Source of the DNA: Monodelphis domestica
Lineage: Eukaryota > Chordata > Mammalia > Didelphimorphia > Didelphidae
Length of the DNA stretch: 64,000 nt
Reading direction: 5' to 3'
Assembly (NCBI RefSeq): GCF_027887165.1
Contig: NC_077229.1
Span: 350,979,416 to 351,043,415 of the forward strand
Shown here: positions 54,340 to 64,000 of the stretch, in pieces
Layout: every line of letters starts with the position of its first letter
Numbering within the stretch: the stretch's first letter is position 1
Position numbers and translations under genes: made by a program
Notes under the pieces: model-generated
What the model saw: the letters and a program-made list of their open reading frames with translations, nothing else
Told to the model about the DNA's origin: nothing
The model's database searches: none

Positions 54340-57300
54340 AAAATTTTTGTGTTTCTGTTTTTCAGTTCATTCTCTCAATTGAACATTCACAAGTTATTCC
54401 TCAAATATTGAACATTTAGCTGTATATAATGATCTCTTAGTTCTACTTGCTTCATTTTTCATGATCTCAGGTAGTTCTTTCCAATTTTTAAAAAATGAAT
54501 CCACTCACTATTTCTTATAGTGCAGTATCATAATCATATACTATAATCTTTTTTAGCCCATCTCCAAGTGATGGCTTATTCCCTCAGTTTCCAGTTCCAT
54601 GCAACTACAAAGAGAATTGCTACACATATTTTGCATCATATCAGTTCTTTTCTTTTTTCCCTGATCTTATAGTTTTATAGCTCTTTGAGTATAATTACAA
54701 ATTGCTTTCTAAAATGATTGGATCAATTCACAATTCCATCAACAGTGTAATAGTGCCCTCATTTTTGTACATTCTTTCCATCATTTTTTTTTATTTTACC
54801 CTTTGTCATTTCAGCCAATATAAAGGGTCTGAAGTGTTATATCAGAACTGTTTTGGCTTATATTTCTCAAATCAGTAGTCATTTAGAGGTTTTCTTATAG
54901 ATGTAATATAAGAATCACTAGGATATTTAAGGTAAGACAAGTGCTGGAGCGGTGACACGAGGAAATAGGTTAGAGGAGAAGCTGAGATTCTCACTCCTTC
55001 CCCCCACCCTACTTCTGTCTGTCTCTCTCTCAGTTGGTCCTAACAGTTCTTCTCAGATGGTAAGTTAACAACAGCTTTCAAAAGATTAATTTCACACTAT
55101 AGCACTTTCTAAAAGGGATTTATTTTAAAGAAGGAAAGTTATGGAGTTGGGATAGGGCAGAGGGAATTTATGGTCTTCTTAATCTACTATGAAATTCAAT
55201 ACAAGGAAGTAAATTTGATTTGTCTCTGAGGGAATATTGCTGATAGATTGAAAAGGATCTTCAGAGCTATGCCCCAATCTTTTCAATGTTAAGTCACTAG
55301 CCAGGAATCCAGAGCAGTTGCCTGCTACCTCCTTCTCCACAGTTCAAGAGAGAAGAAGTAACCAGTTTCAGATGTTGACTTTCTTAACTGTCTCCCTGAG
55401 GAGATTCTTCTTTTGAATCTTCTTTCCTTCTCACCTTGATTGACAGATCCTTCAAGCTTCCATTTCCTTGCATTTGCTTGCCAATATCACTGATGTAATC
55501 TCTTCCTTACATATGCCTGTAAATGACTTTTATTTCTTCATCTGAAAAGTGTCTGTTCATATATTTTGACCATCTATCAATAGGGAGTTGGCTTTTATTC
55601 CCATAAATTTGAGAAAGTTCTTTATAAATTTTAGATATGAAGCCTCTATGTGAAAGAATGAAAAATTTCCCCATTTTTTGGCTCTCCTTCAATTTTTTTT
55701 TTGTTTCTACAAAATCTTTTCAATTTAATGTACTCAGAATTATCCATTTTACATCTCACTGCATCTGACAATGACCTCCATATTTTTTATACTCATAAGT
55801 TTCATTCTCACCCATAAATAGAATTGGTAATATGTTTCCTGTTCTAATTTCTTTATATCTCCTTATATGTCTAGATAATGTTTGCATTTTAAACTTATCT
55901 TAGTGAATCATGTAAGATATTAGTCTGCATTGAGTTTCTGTCAAACTACCCTCTAGTTGTCTCAGCATTTTTTACCCAGTAGTTATTTCTTATCCAAGTA
56001 GCTTTGTCAAATATAAGGTTACTATAATCTTTTACTACAGTTGTATGTCTGTTCGGTTATGCTTATTTACCTTTCTGTTTCTTAGCCAGTTCAGGATAGT
56101 ATTGATAGTTACTGTTTTATAATAGTTTAAATTCAAGTACTGCTAAGCTTCCTTTCCTTACATTTTTCATTAATTCTTTTGATATTCTTGATCCTTTGTT
56201 CTTTCAAGTTAATTTTGTCATCATTTTTTTCTAGCTGAATAAGATGTTTGTTGGTAATTTGATTGGTATGGCATTGAACATGTGGAATAATGTAGGTAGG
56301 ATTATAATTTTAATTATATTGGCTTTTCCCATCCATAAAAAAATAATGTTTCTCTTATTATTTAGGTTTTACTTTATTTTCATGAAAATATTTTATAATT
56401 ATTCTCATGCAGTCCCTGGGTGTGATTGGTTGATATGCTCCCAGATATTTGATCCTATCTGTGGTTAATTGAAGTTTCTCTTTTTATCTCTTCTTACATG
56501 ACTTAATTAGTGATATATAAAAATGCTGATGATTTAGTGGGTTTATTTTATACAATGCTACTTTACTAAAATTACTGATGGTTTTAATTAACTTTTTAGT
56601 TGAATCAATAGTATTTTCTACATCTACCATCATAGTGTTTGAAAAAAAAAAGAGTTCTATTACTTGCTAATTCTGATTTTTTCTATTTCTTTTTCTTCTT
56701 TTATTGCTTTTGCTAGCTTTTATAATAGCATATGAAATAATGTTGGTGATAATGAACATCCTTATATCCCTCCTGGTCATATTGGGAAGGCTTCTAGCTT
56801 CACCCTGTTACAAATAAAACTGGTTGATGGTTTTAGATAGCTATTTCATAACATTTTAAAGAATATTTCATTAATACCTATCCTTTCTAGTATTTTCAGT
56901 AGGAATGAATATTGTATTTTATCAAAGACTTTTGATAAAATTGATCAAATCATATGATTTTTGCCACTTTTGTTATTAACATGATCAATTATCTGATAGT
57001 TTTCCTCATATTATATCCTCCCTGCATTCCTGGAATGAACTTTTTCTGATATATTGTTGGAGTCTCCTTTCTAGTATTTTCTTTAGGGTTTTTGTATCAA
57101 TATTCATTAATGAAGTTGGCCTATAATCTTTTTACTCCCTTTGATTTATATATATCAGTACCATATTTCTTTCATAAAAGAAGTTTGGTAAACTCCTTTA
57201 ACTATTATTTCAAATTATTTAATATTAGAATTAGTTGATTTTTAAATGACTAGTAGAATTCACTTTTGATTCTCTGATCTTGGTGCTTTTTAAAAAAAAG

Positions 57301-57850
57301 AAGTCCATTTATTGCCTGTTCAATTTCTTTTTCTAAAAGAAAAAAAGTTATTAAACATTCTATTTCTTCCTCTTAGAGTATAGGTAGTTTATTTATTTTG
57401 GGGAGATAAGTAGTCATCCATTTCATTTATATTGTCACTTTTGTTGGCATATAATTGAGCAAAATAACTCTCAATAACTGCGTTAATTTCATCCTTATTG
57501 TAGATATATTCACCCTTTTTCTCTTTATGCTAGGGATTTGTTTTTTTTTCTCTCTTTTTAAAATCATGGTAATTATGTTGATTTTTTCAATGGCTTTCCT
57601 ACAGTCTATTTTATTGAGCTCATCTTTAAAATTTAAGATTTTTAATTTGGTGTTTGGGGATTTTTAATTTATTCTTTTTTCTATTTTTAAAATTGCATTC
57701 CCAATTATTTGATCTATTTTCTCTAGTTTATTAATTTAAGCATTTAGAAATGTATATTTTTCTCTAATTCTTGATTTTGCTATATCCCTGAGATTTTTGT
57801 ATGTTATCTCACTATTCAAATTTTTCTTTTTAAAAAGCTGGGCTAAAATG
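54340..57850 (-). mobile_element. Large L1 fragment, antisense, interrupted
   Basis: 3.5 kb in element order on the minus strand: reverse-transcriptase region at about 56200-57850 (plus-strand 'tatcaaagacttttgataaaattgatc' is the reversed SFDKI segment), then the C-terminal part at 55507-55692. The latter still reads GFISKIYKELSQIY and SKYMNRHFSDEEIKVIYRHM (family 'GLISRIYKEL...MNRHFSKEDI'), followed by the 3' end at 54340-54900. Old, many breaks. A piece of about 0.6 kb at about 54900-55500 interrupts it. Confidence 0.85.
54908..55491 (-). mobile_element. 0.6-kb insertion within L1, possibly a solo LTR
   Basis: L1 text stops at about 54900 and resumes at about 55500. GATGTAAT occurs at both edges (54900-54907 and 55492-55499) as a candidate 8-bp duplication. 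On the minus strand the insert has an AATAAA-like signal near 55128 and a non-L1, non-SINE composition. An LTR is plausible, but an 8-bp duplication would fit a hAT-type DNA element better. Terminal motifs of neither are convincing. Confidence 0.35.
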
Positions 57851-57889
57851 ATACAATTTTGTTGATGAATGATTCCTTACAAAGCAAAA

Positions 57890-58005
57890 GAGAGAGTGAA
57901 AATCTCATAGTCTTCTAGGGAAGTAGAATCCTTCCATTTCCTAGCAAAGTGTCTAGTATTTAGCAAATTCTTAGTAAATTCTTTGTGACTGGTTAGATAA
58001 TTCTT
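57890..58005 (+). repeat. L2/CORE-SINE 3' tail
   Basis: 'cctagcaaagtgtctagtatttagcaaattcttagtaaattctttgtgact' has the L2 3' pattern. Confidence 0.45.
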
Positions 58006-59060
58006 TTCTGTGATACAGCATTATTATTAAACTTAATTTGTTGTTTTTTAAAGTTCATTAACAGCCTTTGCTCATTTTGAGCTTTAATTGGTCCTAAATC
58101 ATTCTTATTGGGCTATGTCAAACTTTCATATTTGTTCTCTTTTTCCTACCTTACTTTCATCTTTAATAGGTGTCTTTTCCAAACCTTTGTACCCATATCA
58201 TTGTTTTGATAGTTAGGTCCCCTTCTTCTTCCTTATTGAAATGCTTCTATTTGTAATATTTGTTACCATTAATGAGAGATTTCCTATACTCCAGCTCACT
58301 GACCCTGAAGAAAAACTGGTAATAACAAGTATTTACTGATAACCTTGGATTTGCATGACTTCAGGTCAAGGACCTAAGCTGTCTTAGGTACTTACTACTC
58401 CTTTTCTTTTTAAATTATTTATAATAATAATTTGTTGTGAGGCTTCCTTAATTTTCTTATCAAGGCTTCTATTAAGCTTGGACTTCTAGAGCCAGTTCAC
58501 AGTCAGCAACCAGTTAACGAGATGCCTTATCACACCAAGGAAGATAACGGCTGTGAAACTTCTGTTTTGCAGCATCCAAAATACTGCATCATGTGTACAT
58601 CAACTTTACTATCCATGTTATTGGTGGAATTAAAACTGTATGCAGTCTACCAAAGATGTAAAATTAGTAATTTACTTGTACCAAAAACATGAATAATGCT
58701 ATTCTTCAGCCCCATGTTGAGTTTTACCTCATGTATACATCTTTATGCATTAGTTGACATCTTGATTAATTGATGGATAGCTATTTTTATAAAAGGAGAC
58801 ATAAGCATGATTGTTTTATGTAGAATACAATAAACAACTATGCCATATAATGAGGAAGAATGGATTTGTTAACTTTCATGTTTTAGTGCATAGCAACTTG
58901 CTGTAACTTTGACAGTTTTTTGGAAGCAATAATAGCTAGAATACATTTAACAGTTAATAGTTTACAAAATACTTTCCCATAGTACACAGAGCCATTCATG
59001 AGGATTCCAGCATGTAATCCAGAAAAAAAAATTGTCATATCTTTATTATTTTTCTCTCCT
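58005..59060. other. Unassigned stretch
   Basis: No gene or confident repeat. 58440-58640 is slightly richer in G+C. Confidence 0.35.
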
Positions 59061-59330
59061 AATCCCTGTCTCTACCCTCTTCTTTATTTTTATTCTCCCC
59101 TTGTTTCTCTATGCATATTCCAATCCTTATCATTATTCTGAATCCTTATTATTCTTTTTTCTATTCTCATCTTGATATCTCTCTTTCACCCTATTCATCT
59201 TTATTCCACTCTCTATCTCTATTTCCATCTCTTTCTCTGTCTTTATCTCTATTCTCATCTCTGTATTTCTACCATCTCTATATCTCTCTTTTTGTTTCCA
59301 CGTCCAACTGCATCTCTATCCCTCTCCACA
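59060..59330 (+). repeat. Pyrimidine-rich degenerate (CTATCTCT)n tract
   Basis: Irregular ctctat/ttcatct units over about 270 bp. The serine/leucine-rich 80-codon frame here is a repeat translation. Confidence 0.7.
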
Positions 59331-59339
59331 TAAATATAA

Positions 59340-59780
59340 ATATATTGCTATAAAAATCATCCCCAGGAATTTGGGAATCAATTTGATGACTTTCTACTCA
59401 GCAAATTCTGGGAGTTTGAACATTTGTCCAGTAACTGAGAATAGTGGTGGGATAAATCTCATGCAATAAAATTCACATAACTTTCTTTGAGAGCCATGTC
59501 TAGGAATATAATGCTTGTGGGCTTTCAGATAAATTTCTAGTTCAGTATAAACTTATAAATGTATCAAAATGTCTTCTATTAAATAGAAAATATAGTTTTA
59601 ACCATAACTTTTAAGGCTCCCCACAAAGAATATTGAACTAGATTAGAAATCAGTATCTTTTCTACAGCCCAATTTAGTTTATTTGACAAGAAGTTCTATC
59701 ACCTATCTATCAATTTCAATCCATTTCAATGAGGATGAAAAGAGAAAGGGGGAAGAGGAAAGGAGATCCTGAATTGAATC
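59340..59780. other. Unassigned spacer
   Basis: No recognised feature between the pyrimidine-rich and purine-rich tracts. Confidence 0.35.
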
Positions 59781-60105
59781 CAAATGGCAGGTCAAAGAAA
59801 AAGAAATAGACAGACATACAGAGACAGAAGGGCAAAGCAAGAGACAAAGACACTCAGAGACATAGAAACAGATATGAAGAGAGATAAAGACTTAGAGACA
59901 GAAAGACAAAGAAAGGTAGAGAAAGAGATAGACAAAGAGAGATACTGAGAGACAGAATGGCACAAACACACACACAGATAGGCAGACAGTGAAACAGACA
60001 AAGACAGAGTCAGAGGCTTATTGATAAAGAGACACAGAGCATTGAGAAATTCAAGACAGAAACAGACAGGGAGAAATAGAAAGACAGACAGAAAATAAGT
60101 AAAAG
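59780..60105 (+). repeat. Purine-rich degenerate (GACAGA)n tract
   Basis: Irregular gagaca/gacagaa units for over 300 bp with a short (CA) run near 59965. The minus-strand 69-codon serine-rich frame is a repeat translation. Confidence 0.8.
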
Positions 60106-62595
60106 ATTAATGTGGCCCTGTAGAAAGCCAGAAATTGGGGAAAAAATTAGAAGTTCTTTCTTTATATGCCTCCTTACTGTTTTCAATCTAGTCAGGTCAC
60201 AACCAAATAATCTTCCACCTTATTAGCTTTTCTAATGTCAGCCTCTCTGCTCCCCCTGAAGATTTGCTGAAAAAGTCTCACTTTCTAATCTCATTGCCTG
60301 ATCTTTCAGTTTGCGGAGATGCTGCCTCCCTTTGGAAAAAACTAGAATAATTTGAATACAAACGTTTTCATACTATTGTGGAAAACTGTTGCTTCTATGT
60401 AGTCAGTTATGTGACCTAGTGCTTCTCTCTTTTTTTCTGAGGTTTTTTCTTCCAGGAATTGGGATGTGACTAACCTCTAAGAGAAGGCAATTACAACTAT
60501 AAGGATTTCCACTCAAGTGGATCTAATATAGTTATATATGGATCAATAATGCCAATATCTTCAAATTGTGAAGCAGACAGATCCCTGAGAGCATGTATAT
60601 GTATTTGTACATATAAATATATGTAGATCTTCATGTTTGTATATAATTTCTAACATATACAGAAATTATTTACATACATAACAACTATGATTTCATTGAA
60701 AAAGTAATTCCCTTGGTGGAAATTTCTTTCACCAATGCACATAAGCAATTTATCTATAATTTATACTACTGTCAAGGCCACTGAGATGTTAAAATGATTT
60801 TTTTCTTTTGTCTGACATTTAGAGAGTCCTGAAATCAAGTCTTCTTGACTTCAAGATCATTCTCCATCCAATATCTCCTAATGATTCTATGAGAATACAC
60901 ACATATTAAATAAGTATATGCAAGTATAATTCAATAATGACACATTTAATATTGGGGATATCTCTCCAAAAGGTCCTACAAATAATAAAATATGTGAAAA
61001 TTCTTGACAAAATTTTAAGGGGGCCTTCGCATGTCTTTAAACTACCTTGTCTTCTTTAGGAATTCTGCATTAACTTTCTTCTACAAGAAAAAAAAATTGA
61101 AGGTAGATTCTTCAATTTGAAGATAGCAAAGTGATTTAAGGAGCTCATGCCAAGATCAATCTACCTAAAACATATGCATTTATTCTTCTTTTAGTTAAGT
61201 CAAGAATCAGATCACCTTCTCAGTTACAACTGACAGAGGTGAAGTAAAGGAGTGCAGACTCTACCACAAAACACACCAACCAATCAAATTGAGAGATTGT
61301 GACTGAGAAAAGTAATTCCTCAAAGTTATTGCATCAGTGGAAGACAAGGAGATATTATATTTTTGTATAAGCCTTACCATGACTCATAAACTATTTTCTT
61401 CCTGGTTGAAAGAAACTTACTTATGCCTCAAAGTCAAAATGTGAATAAAAGAAAAAAAAAACCTTTGGTTTTCTTTTGATAAATCAAGAAAAAATGGACA
61501 CTTCCTGCTTACATCAATGTATATAGAGGAAAGGGGGATTGCTTTTTATTATTATTTTTTTTAAAAGGAAGATTTTGATTACTGAGTTTAGGAACAAAAT
61601 TTGTCCTGAAGTTGTGTCCAATGCCAATCAGATGAATGTTGAAAAGCTCAAATAAAACCTACACATCCCTAACTACTCAGACAAGAAGACAAAATGCAGA
61701 AATTTTTATTGTATGTTTATAACATAATATAAAAGATAGATATACAGGCTAAAATTAAATGTTTATGGTATAAGCATGCTTAATATGGTCATATTAAATA
61801 TAATTTATGTTTTATAAGAGATAAACCTATTAATTGAAGATATATTCAGACTTTGGCCTAAATCAATTCCATCAATGGAGCCTTAGGTTGTTTTATTTTT
61901 GTTTTGATGAAAACCACAGGGAAAAGAAAGGCCTTTTTAGTCAGAACATTTGAACATATAATTTTAATGTAGAAAATAAGCAAAATGTTGTGTCCTTTAA
62001 AGAATTCTCTAGAAACAAGAGTAAAGAATAAAACCTAGACCATCAAAAACTAGTTACTAAATACTGTCCTATAGTTTTTCTTTACCATTTTTATTGACAA
62101 AAGTATAATAAAATGCCAGATAATAGGAAATGAAATTCACTGGACTAGAAAAATAAAAGCTATCCATAGATACATTATAATAATAAAAAAGAATGATGTT
62201 TATAAGCGGAGAGATCTTAAATGTTCTTGTAGTGCAAAATGACCATTTTATAACACTATTTAAAAAGCAGACACTGACATCAGAAGTTCAAATGAAGACA
62301 TTAGAGACTGAAGAGTAAAAGAAATTGAAATATGAGAAAATTAATTAGAAAACCTCAAGGAGAAGAAACAAATACAATTGAAGGCAATTAAATATATGTA
62401 GAAATTAATTCAGAAATCAATAGAGGACTCAAAGATTAAAACATGTTTTATTTGACTTATTTTTTAAAATACTCCCACCTGAATAATAAAGGAAACCAGA
62501 GGATATCTAATGTAAACCATAGCTAAAAATAAATAAATAAAAGAATGTCTCCAGAAAATACACAGCAAGTGATAATCTAGTCTTCACCTGCAGAC
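60105..62595. other. Unassigned AT-rich DNA
   Basis: About 2.5 kb with no recognised repeat, RNA gene or coding frame. Confidence 0.4.
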
Positions 62596-62599
62596 CTCC

Positions 62600-62815
62600 T
62601 ATAATGAAGGACCTACTTATGAGGTAGCAGTTCCTCCTTCTTTTGAGATAGCCCTACTTGGGAAGTTTTCCTGTAATCAGGCAAAATCTGCCTCTTTGAA
62701 ATCCATCTGTCTCATCACTTTTTTCCCTCTGAGACTAAATATAACAAATCGAATTCCTCTTTTAATTCATGGCACTTCAAACTCTTGAGAATAGTTATCC
62801 TGACCTTCACCAAGA
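62600..62815 (-). repeat. L3/CR1 3' end, antisense
   Basis: 'ggcaaaatctgcctctttgaaatccatc', 'ctctgagactaaatataacaaatc', 'ggcacttcaaactcttgagaatagttatcctgacc' is the reversed L3/CR1 3' end (CR1 'gatagctgtcttcaagtatttgaagggctgtc'). Confidence 0.65.
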
Positions 62816-62899
62816 CCACAATATTGAAGCTTATCTTTTCAAGGAGAAAACATTCTTCCCAAGCCTTCAGTTATCATACGTGCACAACTGTTTAAATAC

Positions 62900-63060
62900 A
62901 TACCTGCACATGTATGTGATATGTAAATATCTGTCTATATCTGTATATGTCTATTTTTATGTATTTATTACTATATCTATGCCTATCTATTCATGTCTAT
63001 TTATAGCTCTGACTCTTTTTATCTATTCCTCTATCCATTTATTTACCTCTTCTAGAATAA
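62900..63060 (+). repeat. CTAT-rich degenerate tract
   Basis: Degenerate ctatatctgtat/ctatttat units. Confidence 0.7.
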
Positions 63061-63089
63061 TGGTTCCTGTGCTAAGCACCATAGTTCAT

Positions 63090-63330
63090 GAAGGACATAG
63101 TTGAGAGTGCCTAGAGGAGGGAAACCAGGATGATAAAGGGCCTAGAGTCCATGTTACTTGAAGATCATTTGAAGGAACTGGAACTGTTTAAGCTGGAGAA
63201 GAAATAATTTATCCAGGAGGACCATAATAGTTCCCTTCCAGCATTTGAAAGGCTGTCATATGAAGGTAAAAGACTTTATTTTTTTTTTTCTGTTTGACCC
63301 TACAAAGCAGAACTAGGAGTAATGATTGGG
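63090..63330 (+). mobile_element. L3/CR1 3' region, left piece
   Basis: 'gagggaaaccaggatgataaagggcct', 'gaactgtttaagctggagaag', 'ttcccttccagcatttgaaaggctgtcatatgaagg', 'gcagaactaggagtaatg' in CR1/L3 order on the plus strand. Confidence 0.75.
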
Positions 63331-63334
63331 TGTG

Positions 63335-63605
63335 TGCCCCATGTATCCCCCATCTTCTCTGTCTCTTGTTCTTCATATCTCTCAGGTTACAGCTAAAAGC
63401 CTACCTTTATCAAGAAGAATTAGTATTTTATTTCCAAAGTTAATGCAATGCAACTGATATATATATATGGAATTTGTCTACAATGATTGCTTGTTGCTTC
63501 TCTCATATTGGAAACAGGGATCATTTTATTGTTTTGGTTGGTTTTACCTTTCTTTGTATCTCTAATACTTAGCACACAGAACCTGGAATGAAACAGTTGA
63601 TTGAT
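63335..63605 (+). repeat. L2 3' end nested in L3/CR1
   Basis: 'tcaggttacagctaaaagcc', 'aaacagggatcattttattgt', 'tttgtatctctaatacttagcacacagaacctgg' is L2 3' text lying between the two L3/CR1 pieces. Confidence 0.6.
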
Positions 63606-63609
63606 TAGT

Positions 63610-63800
63610 GTTTCTTGATTTAATTTTGACTTGACTTGATGAGTGGAATTTGAATAGGGGCAAAATTAGACTTTTAAATGTTTCTAACAAAGAGTTATCT
63701 AAAATTAGAATGGACTGCCTCAAGAGAAGGAGCTTCCCAGTCCTTACAGATCTCCAAGCAGAGGCTAGGGTTTATGGTTCATGGGTTATATTTATCAACA
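63610..63800 (+). mobile_element. L3/CR1 3' region, right piece
   Basis: 'aatggactgcctcaagagaaggagcttcccagtccttacagatctccaagcagaggctagg' is the standard CR1/L3 3' end ('aatgggctgcctcgggaggtagtgagctcccc...gtcttcaagcagaggctgg'). The remaining 200 bp to the window end hold nothing recognised. Confidence 0.8.
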
Positions 63801-64000
63801 TCTTTCCTAAAATGCAGTACTGAACATAATGTCTTAAATCTGATTTTACCAGGTTGTATTCAGTGACAATTACCTCCATTAAAACAACATAACTTGGGAT
63901 AAATTTTCTTGACTTCCATATCAGTTTTTTGATTTATGTTGAAGCCATACTTCTGCTATTTTGTATGTGGGAAGACAATTTTTTTTAAACTCAGCCTTTT

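Noticed and set aside
59111-60001. Ser/Leu-rich frames on both strands
   Set aside because: Translations of degenerate CT- and GA-rich tracts.

Overview
This window is non-coding, AT-rich mammalian nuclear DNA, most consistent with a marsupial (opossum or an Australian lineage; the species cannot be resolved by reading). The evidence is the repeat fauna. There are tRNA-derived SINEs of the marsupial type with the core 'cagctgtgtgaccctgggcaa', L1 copies with marsupial-type ends, abundant old MIR/L2 and L3/CR1 fragments, and several LTR elements. No host protein-coding exon could be recognised. Nearly all open frames are short chance frames, LINE fragments, or translations of microsatellites.

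Layout. 1-5.5 kb: an old L1 3' end, then a broken retrovirus-like fossil (LTR, primer-site-like sequence, gag-like remnants) and a SINE next to a compound (ACT)n(TA)n microsatellite. 5.6-17 kb: scattered MIR/L2 pieces, a large TATC array, an old L1 split by a SINE, and L2 antisense fragments around a young-type L1 3' end. 17-21 kb: an LTR-like block and a minus-strand L1 carrying a SINE with a clean 14-bp target duplication. 22.5-28.8 kb: a full-length but inactivated L1 with a perfect 15-bp target duplication. 28.8-30.4 kb: repeat-poor DNA ending in a 410-bp TTTC/TTCC array. 31-38 kb: MIR, L2, a 1.3-kb L3/CR1 fragment, and a minus-strand LTR with an adjacent primer-site-like sequence. 38-45 kb: mostly unique DNA with SINEs. 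45.5-45.8 kb: a degraded full-length 7SL (SRP) RNA pseudogene. 46.15-49.91 kb: a very young-looking two-LTR endogenous retroviral element. 52-58 kb: unique DNA, then a 3.5-kb minus-strand L1 interrupted by a 0.6-kb insertion. 58-64 kb: unique DNA, CT- and GA-rich tracts, and L3/CR1 with a nested L2-like piece.

The most interesting object is the element at 46152-49907. Its two ~350-bp LTRs are almost identical and it is flanked by the same 4 bases (TGGG). Its ~3-kb interior shows no gag, pol or env, so it appears to be a non-autonomous element moved by another element's proteins. It carries a SINE far more diverged than its own LTRs, and a 90-codon frame that begins with a signal-peptide-like segment and runs into that SINE. 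No new enzymatic or defence system was seen.
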